Assembly: GCA_037501455.1 (NCBI GenBank)
Contig: CM074857.1
Location: 103,201,501-103,265,500 of the forward strand
Origin: Lantana camara
Taxonomy: Eukaryota > Streptophyta > Magnoliopsida > Lamiales > Verbenaceae
Length of the DNA stretch: 64,000 nt
Direction: 5' to 3'
Shown here one piece after another: positions 29,721 through 40,485 of this stretch. The translations under genes and the position numbers were made by a program. How positions within the stretch are numbered: position 1 is the stretch's first letter; the number at the start of each line of letters is the position of its first letter. A model generated the notes under the pieces. The model was not told the origin of the DNA, searched no databases, and worked only from the letters and a program-made list of their open reading frames with translations.

Positions 29721-32191
29721 TTCGTCATCGTGGAATCGAGGTCGACCCTGCAAAAATTAACGCCATTCAGAAAATGCCCCCGCCCAGGAATCTCAAACAA
29801 CTGCGGAGTCTACAAGGCAACTTGGCATTCATTAGAAGGTTCATATCAAATTTGGCTGGAAGATGTCAACCTTTCAGTCATCTCATGAAGAAAGGCATTA
29901 CTTTTGAGTGGGACCGAGGGTGTCAGAATGCATTCGAAAGTATCAAGAGACATCTCTCAAATCCGCCTGTTTTAGGGGCTCCAACACCCGGAAAACCGCT
30001 CATCTTGTATATCGCCGCCCAAGAGAGGTCAATTGGTGCTCTAATGGTGCAAGAGAATGATGAAGGAAAGGAAAGAGCACTATACTATCTTAGTAGAGCT
30101 TTGACAGAAAACGAGCTGAAGTACTCGCCTGTGGAGAAGATCTGCTTGGGGTTGTTTTACGCGATTAAGAAGTTGAAGCACTACTTCGAGGCTTACTCCA
30201 TAAGACTTATATCTCGAGCCGACCCAGTTAAATATGTGATGTCTAAACCTGTGTTATCCGGAAGATTGGCTAAGTGGTCCATCATATTTAACCAATACGA
30301 GATAGTTTATGTATCGCAGAAAGCGGTGAAAGGTCAAGCGCTTGCTAACTTTTTAGCAGATCACCCGGTTCCAGCTGATTGGGAACTGTCAGATGACCTC
30401 CCAGATGAAGAAGTCTTCTTCGTTGAACCCTTGCCAGCGTGGATAATGTTCTTTGATGGATCAGCCCGGTTCGATGGAGCAGGTGCAGGAGTGGTGTTCG
30501 TTTCGCCTGAAAGATTGGTGCTAACATACTCTTTTGTATTAGGAGAATTATGCTCAAACAATGTGGCCGAATACCAAGCTCTGATCATCGGTCTCCAAAT
30601 GGCATTAGAAATCGGGATTTCAAGTATAGAAGTGTACGACGACTCCAAATTGATAGTCAACCAACTTCGAAACGAGTATGAAGTTAGGAAGGAAGACTTG
30701 GTTCCATACTATCAACAAACTTCTGATTTGGTGACAAAGTTTGAAAATATTATCCTAAGTCACATTCCAAGAGAAGAAAACAAGTTGGTGGATGCGTTGG
30801 CTAATTTGGCCACCGCCATGGCCCTATCGAAAGTTGAAACGACGAGCGTACCCGTGTGTAACCGATGGGTTGTGCCCTCACTGGAAAAGTTCAACACTGA
30901 GAACGTAAGCGTTATTTCGATCGCTGTAAATGATGAGGATGATTGGAGAACTCCGATAGTCGACTATCTGAGACATGGAAAGCTACCGTCTGATCCTCGA
31001 CATAAAACAGAAGTACGTAGGAGGTCTTCCCGTTTTCTGCTATACAAGGATACTTTGTATCGGCGATCATATGAAGGGACTTACCAACGTTGCTTGAACG
31101 GTGATGAAATAATCGAAACTTTGACGGAGGCACACTCGGGAGTATGTGGGGCTCATCAATCGGGCTCGAAGTTGCATTTCAGAATCAAGAGGATGGGATA
31201 TTACTGGCCAACTATGATCAAGGATTGTTTGGACTATGCGAGAAAATGCGAAGCTTGCCAAATACACGCTAATCTGATACGCCAACCGCCCGAACCTCTA
31301 CATCCGACTGTGGCCTCTTGGCCGTTCGATGCTTGGGGACTTGACGTGGTGGGGCCGATCACTCCTAAGTCGTCGGGTGGTCATTCTTACATATTGGCAG
31401 CCACTGATTACTTCTCGAAATGGGCGGAAGCAGTACCCCTTAGAGAAGTAAAGAAGGAAACGGTGGTCGAATTCATAAGAAGTAATTTAATCTTCAGGTA
31501 CGGGGTGCCTCGATACATCATTACTGATAATGGGAAACCTTTCTACAACAAGCTGATAGATAAACTCTGCGTGCAATTCGGCTTCAGACAACACAATTCG
31601 TCGATGTATAACACTGCTGCAAATGGTTTGGCGGAGGCGTTTAACAAAACATTGTGTAATCTTCTGAAGAAAGTGGTGTCTAAGTAAAAAAAGGACTGGC
31701 ACGAAAGAGTAGGGGAAGCATTATGGGCGTATCGAACGACGCATCGCACTGCAACTCAAGCTACTCCGTATTCATTAGTTTATGGGGTTGAAGCCGTGCT
31801 CCCCTTAGAAAGCCAAATTCCATCGCTTCGTATCGCGATTCAAGAAGGACTAACCCCTGAAGAAAACGCTGGTCTGAGGCTTGAAGAGTTAGAAGCATTA
31901 GATGAGAAAAGACTCGCAGTGCAACAACAGCTTGAATGCTATCAAGCTCGAATGACGAGAGCGTTCAAGAGAAAAGTGCATCCACGATCGTTTCAAGTTG
32001 GAGACTTAGTCTTAGCGGTGAGAAGACCTATCACCATCACTCAGCGTATAGGAAGTAAGTTCATGTCAAAATGGGATGGTCCGCATGTGGTGAAAGAAGT
32101 ATACACAAATGGCGCCTACAAGTTGGTTGACAAAGATGGCTTGCGCATCGGACCGATAAATGGCAAATTTTTGAAGAAATATCATGCATAA
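29678..32191 (+). pseudogene. Tat-1 RNase H, archaeal-type RNase H and integrase
   Basis: The frame runs from the RT thumb (FLGFIVRHRGIEVDPAKI) into a first RNase H domain (LILYIAAQERSIGALMVQE, KLKHYFEAY). A second RNase H follows with IMFFDGSARFDGAGAGVV and NNVAEYQALIIGLQMALE; this dual arrangement defines the Tat lineage. The integrase has the zinc finger HSGVCGAHQSG ... CEACQIHA, then WGLDVVGPI, YIITDNGKPF and NGLAEAFNKT. A TAA at 31685-31687 interrupts it; the same frame continues from 31688 (DWHERVGEALWAYRTTHRT) to the C-terminus at 32191. Confidence 0.88.
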
Positions 32192-32885
32192 TGAAGCATG
32201 CTGCTCCTCGACGCACAAGCCTAAACTGCATGTCAACTCCTGACCCATATGAGTATAAACTATGTACGGTAACCACCAATTGTAATGTATGTGGATAAAC
32301 TGCTAACTTACTCCACGGATGGTATTTCGTATGGCTAAAATAGAAATTCCCCACTCTCGTTCAGGGTGGTTAAACTCTGAACACTCCTGGCCCGCATGAG
32401 CATAAACTGTGAACGGCCCCCCTAAATCTTCTCAAAAGAAGTCTTCTTTGAACTACGTTATGACTTGATCCCTTTTATTAGGGTACGTAGGCAGCTTAGA
32501 TTTGTTCTAAGTTCAGTCACAACTTTATCATGACTTTATGTTGGTTTTATGTTGAATTGATGATTCTTCATGAAAGAAAAAATTAAGTATAAACAAAAAA
32601 AGTCATATAAAGTTGATATATTGAACACAAAGTTAGCTTATTTGATTTTGATGCTTTCATGTGATAATGAATTATGTATACATGCAAATATATAATTCGT
32701 TATAATGACATTAAAAAAAAGAACTACTCGAAGAGTTGTAAGATAAAAAAAAAAAAAAGTTAACTTTTATTAAGCAATCTTTAAAGTAGTAAAGTTCATA
32801 ACATCATCAAGAAGGAAAAAAGGACAAGGAAGAAAAGTCCTAAAGCTAAGCAACCGACGGAAAACAATCAACTACTCTAAGCTAT
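32192..32885. other. Tat-1 spacer between sense pol and antisense PMD gene
   Basis: Two copies of a unit of about 30 bases (TGAGTATAAACTATGTACGG near 32248 and TGAGCATAAACTGTGAACGG near 32396) lie about 150 bases apart. The rest is AT-rich, with A runs near 32740-32756 that may terminate either transcript. No gene. Confidence 0.5.
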
Positions 32886-35800
32886 CTATGAGAAAATATC
32901 AAAGTCTATCAAATCCTGACGAGTTTCTTCAAGTAGCTTCTCCATCTTCTTAAGGGCTTCATTTTCCTTTTCGGTCATATAAGGGGCATCTTGAAGTTTC
33001 AAAAGAGCCTCTCGACGAGCATCCACATCAGCTTGCATTTTGGCTAAGTTCTCTTCTGCTTGACGAAGTTCCGCCCTCAAATTCTCTACTACTCCGGCAG
33101 ACTTATGTTTCTGTACCTCAGCTTCGTCAAGACTTTGTGAAGCAAGAGAGAGAGATTGCTCATGAGCCTCTTGTGTTTGCCTGTGGATGGAATTTTGCTT
33201 AACACTTGCGAAGTCTAAAGCATTCTCAAGAAATTCCTTCAGGCGATTCTCCAAAGGTGATGGATCTCTCATGTAATCCTTCATCTTGCCAAAAACAGCT
33301 CGTATATCGGATTCTATCTTCGAGAGCGTCTCAAATAGAGTTCTTTCAATCTTGTCCCGAATACTCTTCCAAAGGAAGTTGACCAACATTTTCTCGGCTT
33401 CACCATAAAGAGCTTGGGGGCAAAACACAGACGGTTCGGGAGCCATAGAAGGGCGATGTGGAACTTTAGATGCCTTTCTAGATGTTTCAAGTACTTCTGT
33501 CGGGCGCACTTTAGGCATCAATTTAGGTGGAGTGATCCTTGGTCGTTCACTATCTCCTTTAATTGTTTTAGCTTTGCCGCTCGGAGGATGAGAAGAATCC
33601 ACTTTTGACAAGTCGAAAGGGTTGAGCTCATTTACGGAATCGCCACTCCGCTCGTAAGTCGCTTGAACTCCATCCTCAAGTTGTGAGGGCTGCAACCAAA
33701 AAAAAAAAAAAAGGGAGTTGTAATTGATGTAAGTAAAGGATCAAAGAAAATACTAATAATGAAAAAAAAAAAAAGTATTTTTAGCCGATATATACATAGA
33801 GTGGTAATTCAGCCAACGGTAAATTAGAACTTGGGCAGTCTGCAAAAAAGTTAGAATCAACATTAATGTTGTCTAAATTGAACACCTTCTGCTTCTTCTT
33901 AAGTTGGCATCGGCTGTCAGAATCTTCGGCTGAACACGAAAGGGCAGAGATGACTTCATTGCCTTCCTTAGATACATTGGCTATCTCGTGTTTCGAGGAA
34001 GATCCGTAGAGTAAAGTCATTCGTTTCTTGGGCCTCTCAACTACTTGATAAGCATCCCCAGTCGAACTATCTTCTTTCTCTGCTGGGATAATAGAGTCAT
34101 GAGAAGCCTTCGAATGGGAAGTTAGCTTCTTCGCAACGGCTTCATGATCATCGTTTTGTTGCGCAGCCTTAGAAGAATCGCCTTTATGTCGCTCTGGCAT
34201 TGTAGAGTTTGGCTTCGTGTTGTTCTGAGAAAGCTTCAAGACAATCTTGGTGTTGTTTCTCTGAGTAGCGTCCCAAGTTGCTTTCCACCAAATTATGTAC
34301 TCTTTCGTGGCCAATGACGAAACATCATGTTTTCCCGGCAAAACTACTGTGGATGACGAGTTCAGAAAAGTGCATGAGCGCCAAAGTCGAACAAGTGGAG
34401 ATAACCCGCAGGTCAAGATTTCCTTCTTCAAGCGACCCGAAATGTGTTGACAAAGGCCGTGTTGTCGGCTGAATCGATGAGGACTATATGCTTCAACAAG
34501 GTGTTCATTCCCACACCGAAAAGTCAAGTGACTAGATCGTAGAGATATGAAAATACCCTTGAGTGTGAGGGAGAAACAAGTACGATCCATCAGCACTTCT
34601 TTATCTTGATGTTTGGGATGTAAGTTTCGAAGGTCTGATGAGCTGATGCTATGGAACAAATCACGTGTCGGCTAAATTTCAAAAGATTTAGCCATGTTTT
34701 CCCCCGAATGTCTTGCCATCAAAGTACACTTCGACTTGTCCCCAATTTGTTTTTCAATGTTGGAAGTAAAGTGAGTGTCAAAGTATCTCGCTATCCAACT
34801 ATAAAGATAATGAATAGGGAAGACAGCAGTAGACTCGGTCAGATTCGGCGAAGTAGATATATCTCTTAAACCGCGATAAATACTTGTTAACACGGGTATA
34901 GCGAGAGAAAAAGGACGTCCACGAGCCATCTGACTAGCAACTTTGAAAACAGTAGCACGAACTCGGTCGACTTGTCCATACGGAAGAACAAAGCTGCAAA
35001 GCCAGCATGCGAGGAAAGCAGCAAGATAAGTGTCCTCTTTTACATTCTCTTCGATTCCCAAGAGCGTGAATGGATCAGTGTGGTAGTTGGCACGAGGTAG
35101 AAGAGACGCGTCGATACTTCCGCAAGGATTCCGAGAAAATCGTGGTTTGTTGGTTCTCTTTTTTGTAGACCGCGAAGGAGGAGGGGTATATCTAGCCGTT
35201 TCCTTGAACTAGAAGTTTATCCAATCTGAAATTAATACGCCATCCGAAGTCTTAGGTAGCATGTGATAAGCTAAGAACAAGTACTTGCAGCAACGCGGAA
35301 GAGTAGAGTCATTTCGCGAAGAGGTGGAGCTGCGGGCCTGATCGCCGAGAAGTTCATAAGCTGAAGGGATTGCCTCGTCGTAGAAATCTCCAAGTATGGG
35401 CAGGCCGGAAATTCCACGAAGATCCCATAGAGAGATTGACAATTCCCCAACAGCCGTATGCAGAGTATTCGTTGAAGGATGCCATAACTCGAAGAATGCC
35501 TGAAGGGCGTTCTTGTCAACGACATACGTGAAGAGTGAAGCATGAATGGCTGCGTAGATGTCTGCTTGAACGAGACGATGTTCGAAGAAGGCCAAGATGT
35601 GTTCTGTCCATTCCCAGTAGCCGGCGTGGAAGGATACTTCACCAAACTTTGAAGAAGGAATCTTCCAAGAAGTTCCTTTGGTGACGAGATACCGATTCGG
35701 AAGTGAGAAGCCTGTTATCGAGTTGTCGACATCATGTAGAGAAGATTTCAATAAGAGGGCCGGCGAACGAAAGAATTCGTCGATGTGATCATCATATAGT

Positions 35801-35979
35801 TCTGTAGTGATCTCTTCTGACCAGTCGGCGATATGCAGTGTCGAATCAATAGGCCCGGAAGAGAGAAGATCGATAGCAGACTTGTGGACGGACAAAGAAG
35901 TAGGTTTGACTTTGAAGCTGTCATTGTCGCGGCCGATGACGATGCATGGAGATGGTTCGGTGTGATCCTCGATGAACAT
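32886..35979 (-). pseudogene. Antisense PMD (plant mobile domain) gene within Tat-1
   Basis: Read on the minus strand from ATG 35979. Exon 1 (35979-33796) encodes a PMD-C type domain: NALQAFFELWHPSTNTLHT, GELSISLWDLRGISGLPI, ATFKVASQMARGRPFSLAIP, and SPHRFSRQHGL. An intron 33795-33690 (GTATAT ... GGTTGCAG) joins in phase to exon 2 (33689-32886), which encodes a Glu/Lys-rich coiled-coil tail. Two in-frame TAG codons (35209-35211 and 34672-34674) interrupt exon 1; the first stands where PMD relatives often have Trp, so TGG to TAG is likely. PMD proteins occur both as host silencing factors and inside transposons. Extra antisense ORFs between pol and the 3' LTR are known in Retand-type Tat elements. 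The present copy is probably inactive. Confidence 0.78.
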
Positions 35980-36277
35980 CTTGAGAGATTTGAATTACCT
36001 ACAAAAACTCAAGACCAAGTGTCAATAAGTTATCCGTATTGAAATAAGTGAAGAAAACAAAGAAAATCAAGAATACTTCACTGTGATGCTGCCAAAGAAA
36101 TCCAAACTCGATGATCAAGAAGTTGAAATTCCACAAATCGAAGTGTTGAAGGTTGCCGAAATCCGAAATTTTGATCTCCTGCCAAAAAAAATAGAGGGGG
36201 AGTTAGAAGAATTAGCCGAATAGAAACAAGTCATAAGTGGAAAATAGGATAATAAATCAAAAGGCAAACCAATTGAT

Positions 36278-36330
36278 CTTTATAGGAGCAGCTGAAGTTT
36301 GTTTGCCGAGGTGAACTGATTATTTATAGG
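36278..36330 (-). promoter_or_regulatory. Tandem TATA boxes of the antisense PMD gene
   Basis: On the minus strand two copies of CAGCTGCTCCTATAAA occur 43 bases apart (TATA at about 36328-36322 and 36284-36278), 300-350 bases upstream of the PMD ATG. The block TATAGGAGCAGCTGA is duplicated on the plus strand. This looks like a dedicated internal antisense promoter; start sites are not proved. Confidence 0.55.
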
Positions 36331-36887
36331 AGCAGCTGAGCAAGTCCCTGTTCTATTAGGAGTCTGCAATAAAGAGTCCAATTTTGCTTTAGAATTAAAG
36401 TCCAACTTTAATTCTATTATATTGCTGAAATTAAATTAAAAAAAAAAAGAGAGAGGAAATAAAAGAATGGGGATGAAAGAATCTGTCACCGTCCGAAATC
36501 CAAATTGCAGAAACATCCTCTGGAAATTGGAAAGGTACGGTGCGTGCGCTTGGAAAAAATGGAATAAAATTGGGCCACTTACTTTCCAATTTGTTTTTGG
36601 GCCACAATTTGCTCAAATAAAAAAATGAAAGAAAATATCCCAAGACCCAAGCCCGAAGAATGAAACAAGTGTTTGGGTAAGAAAACTTATTTCCTGTTGG
36701 GCTGAGAGTTTGGGCCCCAGTCAAAGTTTGGCTTTTAAATTTTCATGTCTCAAATTAATGATGTGATTTGTTTTAAGTCCAAGTCCAAAAGTGAAAGTGC
36801 AATGCCGCGGTAGTTCTATGTTAGAGGTCGGATCAAGTACTTCAAATTTCGCCGACACGAGCGCTTGACATGTTTTTCGCCGAGCTT

Positions 36888-36902
36888 TGAAGTGGGGGCA
36901 TT
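36888..36902 (+). other. Tat-1 polypurine tract
   Basis: GAAGTGGGGGCATTT directly before the 3' LTR, the usual Tat form. Confidence 0.7.
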
Positions 36903-37842
36903 TGTAGACGAATTAATTTTCGTCGAATTAAAATGTGACACGTGTAAAATTAAATATTAGTTATCAAATTTAATTATTTCTATTTTTAGTATTTTTTGGA
37001 TTGTTATTAAATAAAAAAAAATCCATAAAATTTAGAATAGTTAATTTAATTGATAATTTTAATATTTATTTTGTCGTCAAATCATGTATCGACACGTGTC
37101 AAAATTGAAGTGTTCCGGCGAATCAAATCAAGTCTTGCAGTCCAGTTGGTTATGACCAATCAAATGACGACAAGTGGCATGTCTCTCCACATGAACCAAT
37201 CAGGTCAAAGCGCATGTCATTTATTTATTTTTCTTTAATATAAATTTATATTAAAGTGATAAATAAATAAATAAATTTGATATTATCCCTTTAATAAATA
37301 AACTAATTAATTATGGGATAACTATCACAAAACTCAACCCTACACCTATAAATAGAGGTCATGGGTAACACTTCAAATATTGACTTCGATCAACACTTCG
37401 ACTTCGACTTCGACACGGACATCGATATACCGACATAGAGCAGAGGAGGAAGAAAACGACATCAAACGAGTCTTCACGCCGTCAAATCTACATACGTGCG
37501 CGAATCTTCACCTAGTCAAGTCTTCTAAGTCTTCATCAAGTCCTCTTCTCGTCGTCTTCAAGATATTCAAGCCCCACTGTTACGACAAACTACAACTACC
37601 GTTTCATCAAAGCTGCAGGTAAATCACGTGATTTTTCCATCAAATTCGGCAAAGAGTCACGCTTACGTGTTCGAGAATAAGCTTCACGCCCTCGAATACA
37701 AAATTGAAGAGAAGAATCAGAGGAATAGATTTGCTAGGATTTATTCCATTAAATTCGTTAAATTCTTTAAATTATTATATATTTTGTTCATATATTTTGT
37801 CTTGTAATTATTTTGCAAACGATAAAAAATTTGTTGTGAACA
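36903..37842 (+). repeat. Tat-1 3' LTR (940 bp)
   Basis: Matches the 5' LTR except for about 19 substitutions and loss of 8 bp (TCTTCTAG) near 37562. Ends GTGAACA, followed by the GTATG duplication. Confidence 0.93.
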
Positions 37843-37847
37843 GTATG

Positions 37848-38868
37848 CACTCGTACTCGAACCCTTTCTCCCTTCACTCTTTCTTCTTCCCAAGAAACCC
37901 ACCGTACCACCTTAGGGAGCCAACCTTATCGAAAAGCCCAATACCAAAAGGAAACTGGTCTTGCAGGATGAAAGTTCCGACTCAGAGGTGTCTGTGCAGG
38001 TTAGGGGTATGAAACCCCAAGGGAGCAAAAGATGGCAAGATCCCCACGAGGGCCAAGGCATCGAAACAGGCGTGGGCCTTGAAGAGGAAGACCCCACCGG
38101 CCGAGCTACTTAGAAAAAAAGAATCAGAGAGAATTCCCCTGTGGTGAATTCTGAAGAAGAAGAGCTTGAATTTGAGTTAGATGCCCTGGAGGAGACAACC
38201 AGAGAGGTAGAAGAGATGTCTCTCGAGGAGGAGACAAGCAACAGGGGTGGAGAGCCATCTTCCTCTCCGTCACCCCCCTCCCCCTAAGAAGAAGAAGAAG
38301 GGAAAGAAGACCTCAAGCAATACATAATCGGATATATGTATGTTAGATATATAACAAATTGAATGTACGGATTGAATGTTAAAGTGTGATTACTATATCC
38401 TTATCCGTTTATAATTTGAAAGTCTAATTAGATTCAGATAATATCCGCTTTAAATGAAATCCAATGCGAATAGAAATCGAATTTTTACATATCTATTTAT
38501 AGCCTAAATCATAGCCAATGGATATCGGATTTCCGAATATTCATTTACAACCTTATTTGCAGCAACACGTCCGCCTTCTCAGAATCCCAGCTTCCAGAAA
38601 TGCATTTCTGTTGCCAACCTACACAAGACAGACACCCCTATAATGGCGAGCTTATAACCCCAACTCCCACACTCTCCTTTCTTGTCTGAAAGTGGCTCCA
38701 TCAATATTCAGTTTCACCATTATATACTATTGATAAATATTGATATATATTATTATTAAATTATATTCATAGTAATACATTAGATACTAATGTGTGTTAT
38801 ATACGTCATTTGCAGCATATTACTAAATCATATTATATATATATAATACATTTTATCTGGCTCACTAA
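37848..38868. other. Flank between Tat-1 and Copia-3, with an acidic open stretch
   Basis: Before the Tat-1 insertion this joined 24498. 37845-38012 is open from an ATG that overlaps the target duplication. Another frame across 37930-38330 is rich in Glu/Asp/Ser (LVLQDESSDSEVSVQ, EEEELEFELDALEE) but broken by stops. I recognise no family. 38330-38868 is AT-rich with CGGATATC-like palindromic pieces near 38520 and has no gene. Confidence 0.4.
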
Positions 38869-38873
38869 GTCAC

Positions 38874-39346
38874 TGTTAGAATTTTTAAACCCGTTCTAGA
38901 AATCTCTTGAAGATCAATTAGAAATCTAAATTTGACAAGGAACTAGGAATCCAAGTTTGACAAGGAATTGAGAATACAAGTTTGACAAGGAATTGGGAAT
39001 ACAAATTTGACAAGGAATTGCTCAAGAAATTTCATGAAGATAAGGCAACGAAGCATGAGTTGGCGTGATCAAGAAATGTGTAGAAACACTAAAGCTTGTA
39101 GTGGCAAAATTGAAAGCAAACTCCAAGATGCTAGAGACTTCTTTAATGACGGTTAGTATTAGTATAAATATAGATTAGATGTATCTTATAAAAAGAGGTT
39201 AGAAAAATTAGAAAGAAATGTGTGTGTAAAAACTAGCGCAGCTAGTTTGAAGAGAAAGAGAAATAGTTGAGGACTTGTACTCTTGTATCTATATCTCGTG
39301 TGAAATAAAGAATTTAGCACGTTTGGGTACATCATCGCTTCCATCA
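38874..39346 (+). repeat. Copia-3 5' LTR (473 bp)
   Basis: Starts TGTTAGAATTTTTAAACC and ends CGCTTCCATCA. A TATA-like TATAAATATAG lies near 39169. The four-fold enhancer-like repeat is listed separately. Confidence 0.93.
38928..39022 (+). repeat. Four tandem 25-bp units in the Copia-3 LTR U3
   Basis: Units AA(A/G)TTTGACAAGGAA(C/T)T(A/T)G... start at 38928, 38953, 38978 and 39003, with the last one partial. They are repeated at about 52416-52510 in the 3' LTR. The TTTGAC core (GTCAAA on the other strand) resembles a W-box-like site in each unit. Tandem U3 repeats act as enhancers in other plant copia elements such as Tnt1; the role here is inferred. Confidence 0.8.
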
Positions 39347-39423
39347 GTGGTATCAGAGCCTCGTTCGAGACTTGGCTCTAAGCTTCGATCAGAATTTGGT
39401 TCATGCTCCCCTAACAAGACAAG

Positions 39424-40480
39424 ATGGCTGATTTGATTCAGTTACAAATTCCAAAATTGACAAAGACGAATTATGGAAATTGGAGTATCCAGATGAAGGT
39501 CTTGCTAGCCTCGCAAGAATGTTGGGAAATTATGGAAAAAGGATATGTCGAGCCCGTAGATGCCGCTGCTGAAGCAGCTCTGTCAAATGAAGCCAAGAAG
39601 AAGTTAAGAAAGGCACGAAAATTAGATCAGAAGGCCTTGTACAATATTTTTCAAAGTGTTGATGAATCAACTTTTGAAAAAATATCGGAAGCGAAAACGG
39701 CAAAAGAAGCATGGGAAAAATTGCAAAAATCCATGCAAAGTGTTGAAAAGGCCAAAAAGGTACGTCTTCAAACTCTTAGATCTGAATTTGAGCAGTCGAA
39801 AATGAAAAATTCTGAAAGCATTGATGATTATGTCAATCGTGTGAAAACGGTGGTGAATGAAATGAAACGAAATGGAGAAACTCTTAATGAAAAAAGAGCA
39901 ATGGAGAAAATTTTACGGTCACTGACACGCAAATTTGAATATATCGTCGTTGCTATCGAAGAATAGAAAGATTTGTCCCAAATGCCAATAGAAGAACTTG
40001 TGGGTTCTCTCCAAGCACATGAGCAAAAGATGAAATTAAATGAAGATATTGAAAATTTGGAGCAAGCGTTGCAAAGTAAGTTGTCCGTAATGAAGGAGAG
40101 GCTAGCAGTAGCTATAGACAAGGAAAAGGAAATCGTGGAGCATATCGTGGAGGCTACCGAGGTGGAAACAGAGATGGACCTGGAACACAAGGACGTGGTA
40201 TTCCATCATATGGTAGAGGCCAAATAAATGAATATCATAGGACATTCAGCCGTGGACGAGGTTTTAGAGGCCGTGGCCGAGGCAGATATCAACAAGGAAA
40301 TAAATCCCAGGTACAATGTTATAATTGTAGGAAATATGGTCATTTCAGTTACAAATGTAGTTCAGCACCAAATATGGAGGAAATAAACCATGTTGCAGCA
40401 GAAGTTGAAAATAAAGAAAAGGTGGAATCAAGTGTTTTTCTTACCTATAGAGGAAATGGAGATCGCAAGAAGAATATGTG
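39424..40480 (+). pseudogene. gag: Copia-3 gag
   Basis: It starts MADLIQLQIPKLTKTNYGNW, the standard UBN2-type copia gag opening, 77 bases after the LTR. A TAG at 39964-39966 interrupts a frame that otherwise continues (KDLSQMPIEELVGSLQAHEQ). After a frameshift around 40190, a CCHC knuckle CYNCRKYGHFSYKC lies near 40316-40357. The segment MWYL at the protease start is cut by the Copia-4 insertion at 40485. Confidence 0.85.
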
Positions 40481-40485
40481 GTATC

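Larger units (their letters stand above)
24504..37842 (+). mobile_element. Tat-1: complete Tat-lineage Ty3/gypsy element with antisense PMD gene, 13339 bp
   Basis: LTRs of 948 and 940 bp differ by about 19 substitutions and one 8-bp indel by eye. The target duplication is GTATG (24499-24503 and 37843-37847). After the 5' LTR comes TTTGGCACGCCCAGTGGG, the form seen at Tat/Ogre/Retand leaders. Gag, protease (DGGSA), RT, RNase H, a second archaeal-type RNase H and integrase are present; the second RNase H is the hallmark of the Tat lineage. About 4.7 kb between integrase and 3' LTR holds an antisense PMD gene. Sense coding is broken by several stops and about three frameshifts, so it is not autonomous now. 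Confidence 0.93.

Noticed and set aside
34672..35061. Separate small genes in the antisense part of Tat-1
   Set aside because: The three minus-strand open pieces are in one frame separated only by single TAG codons and form one PMD gene.
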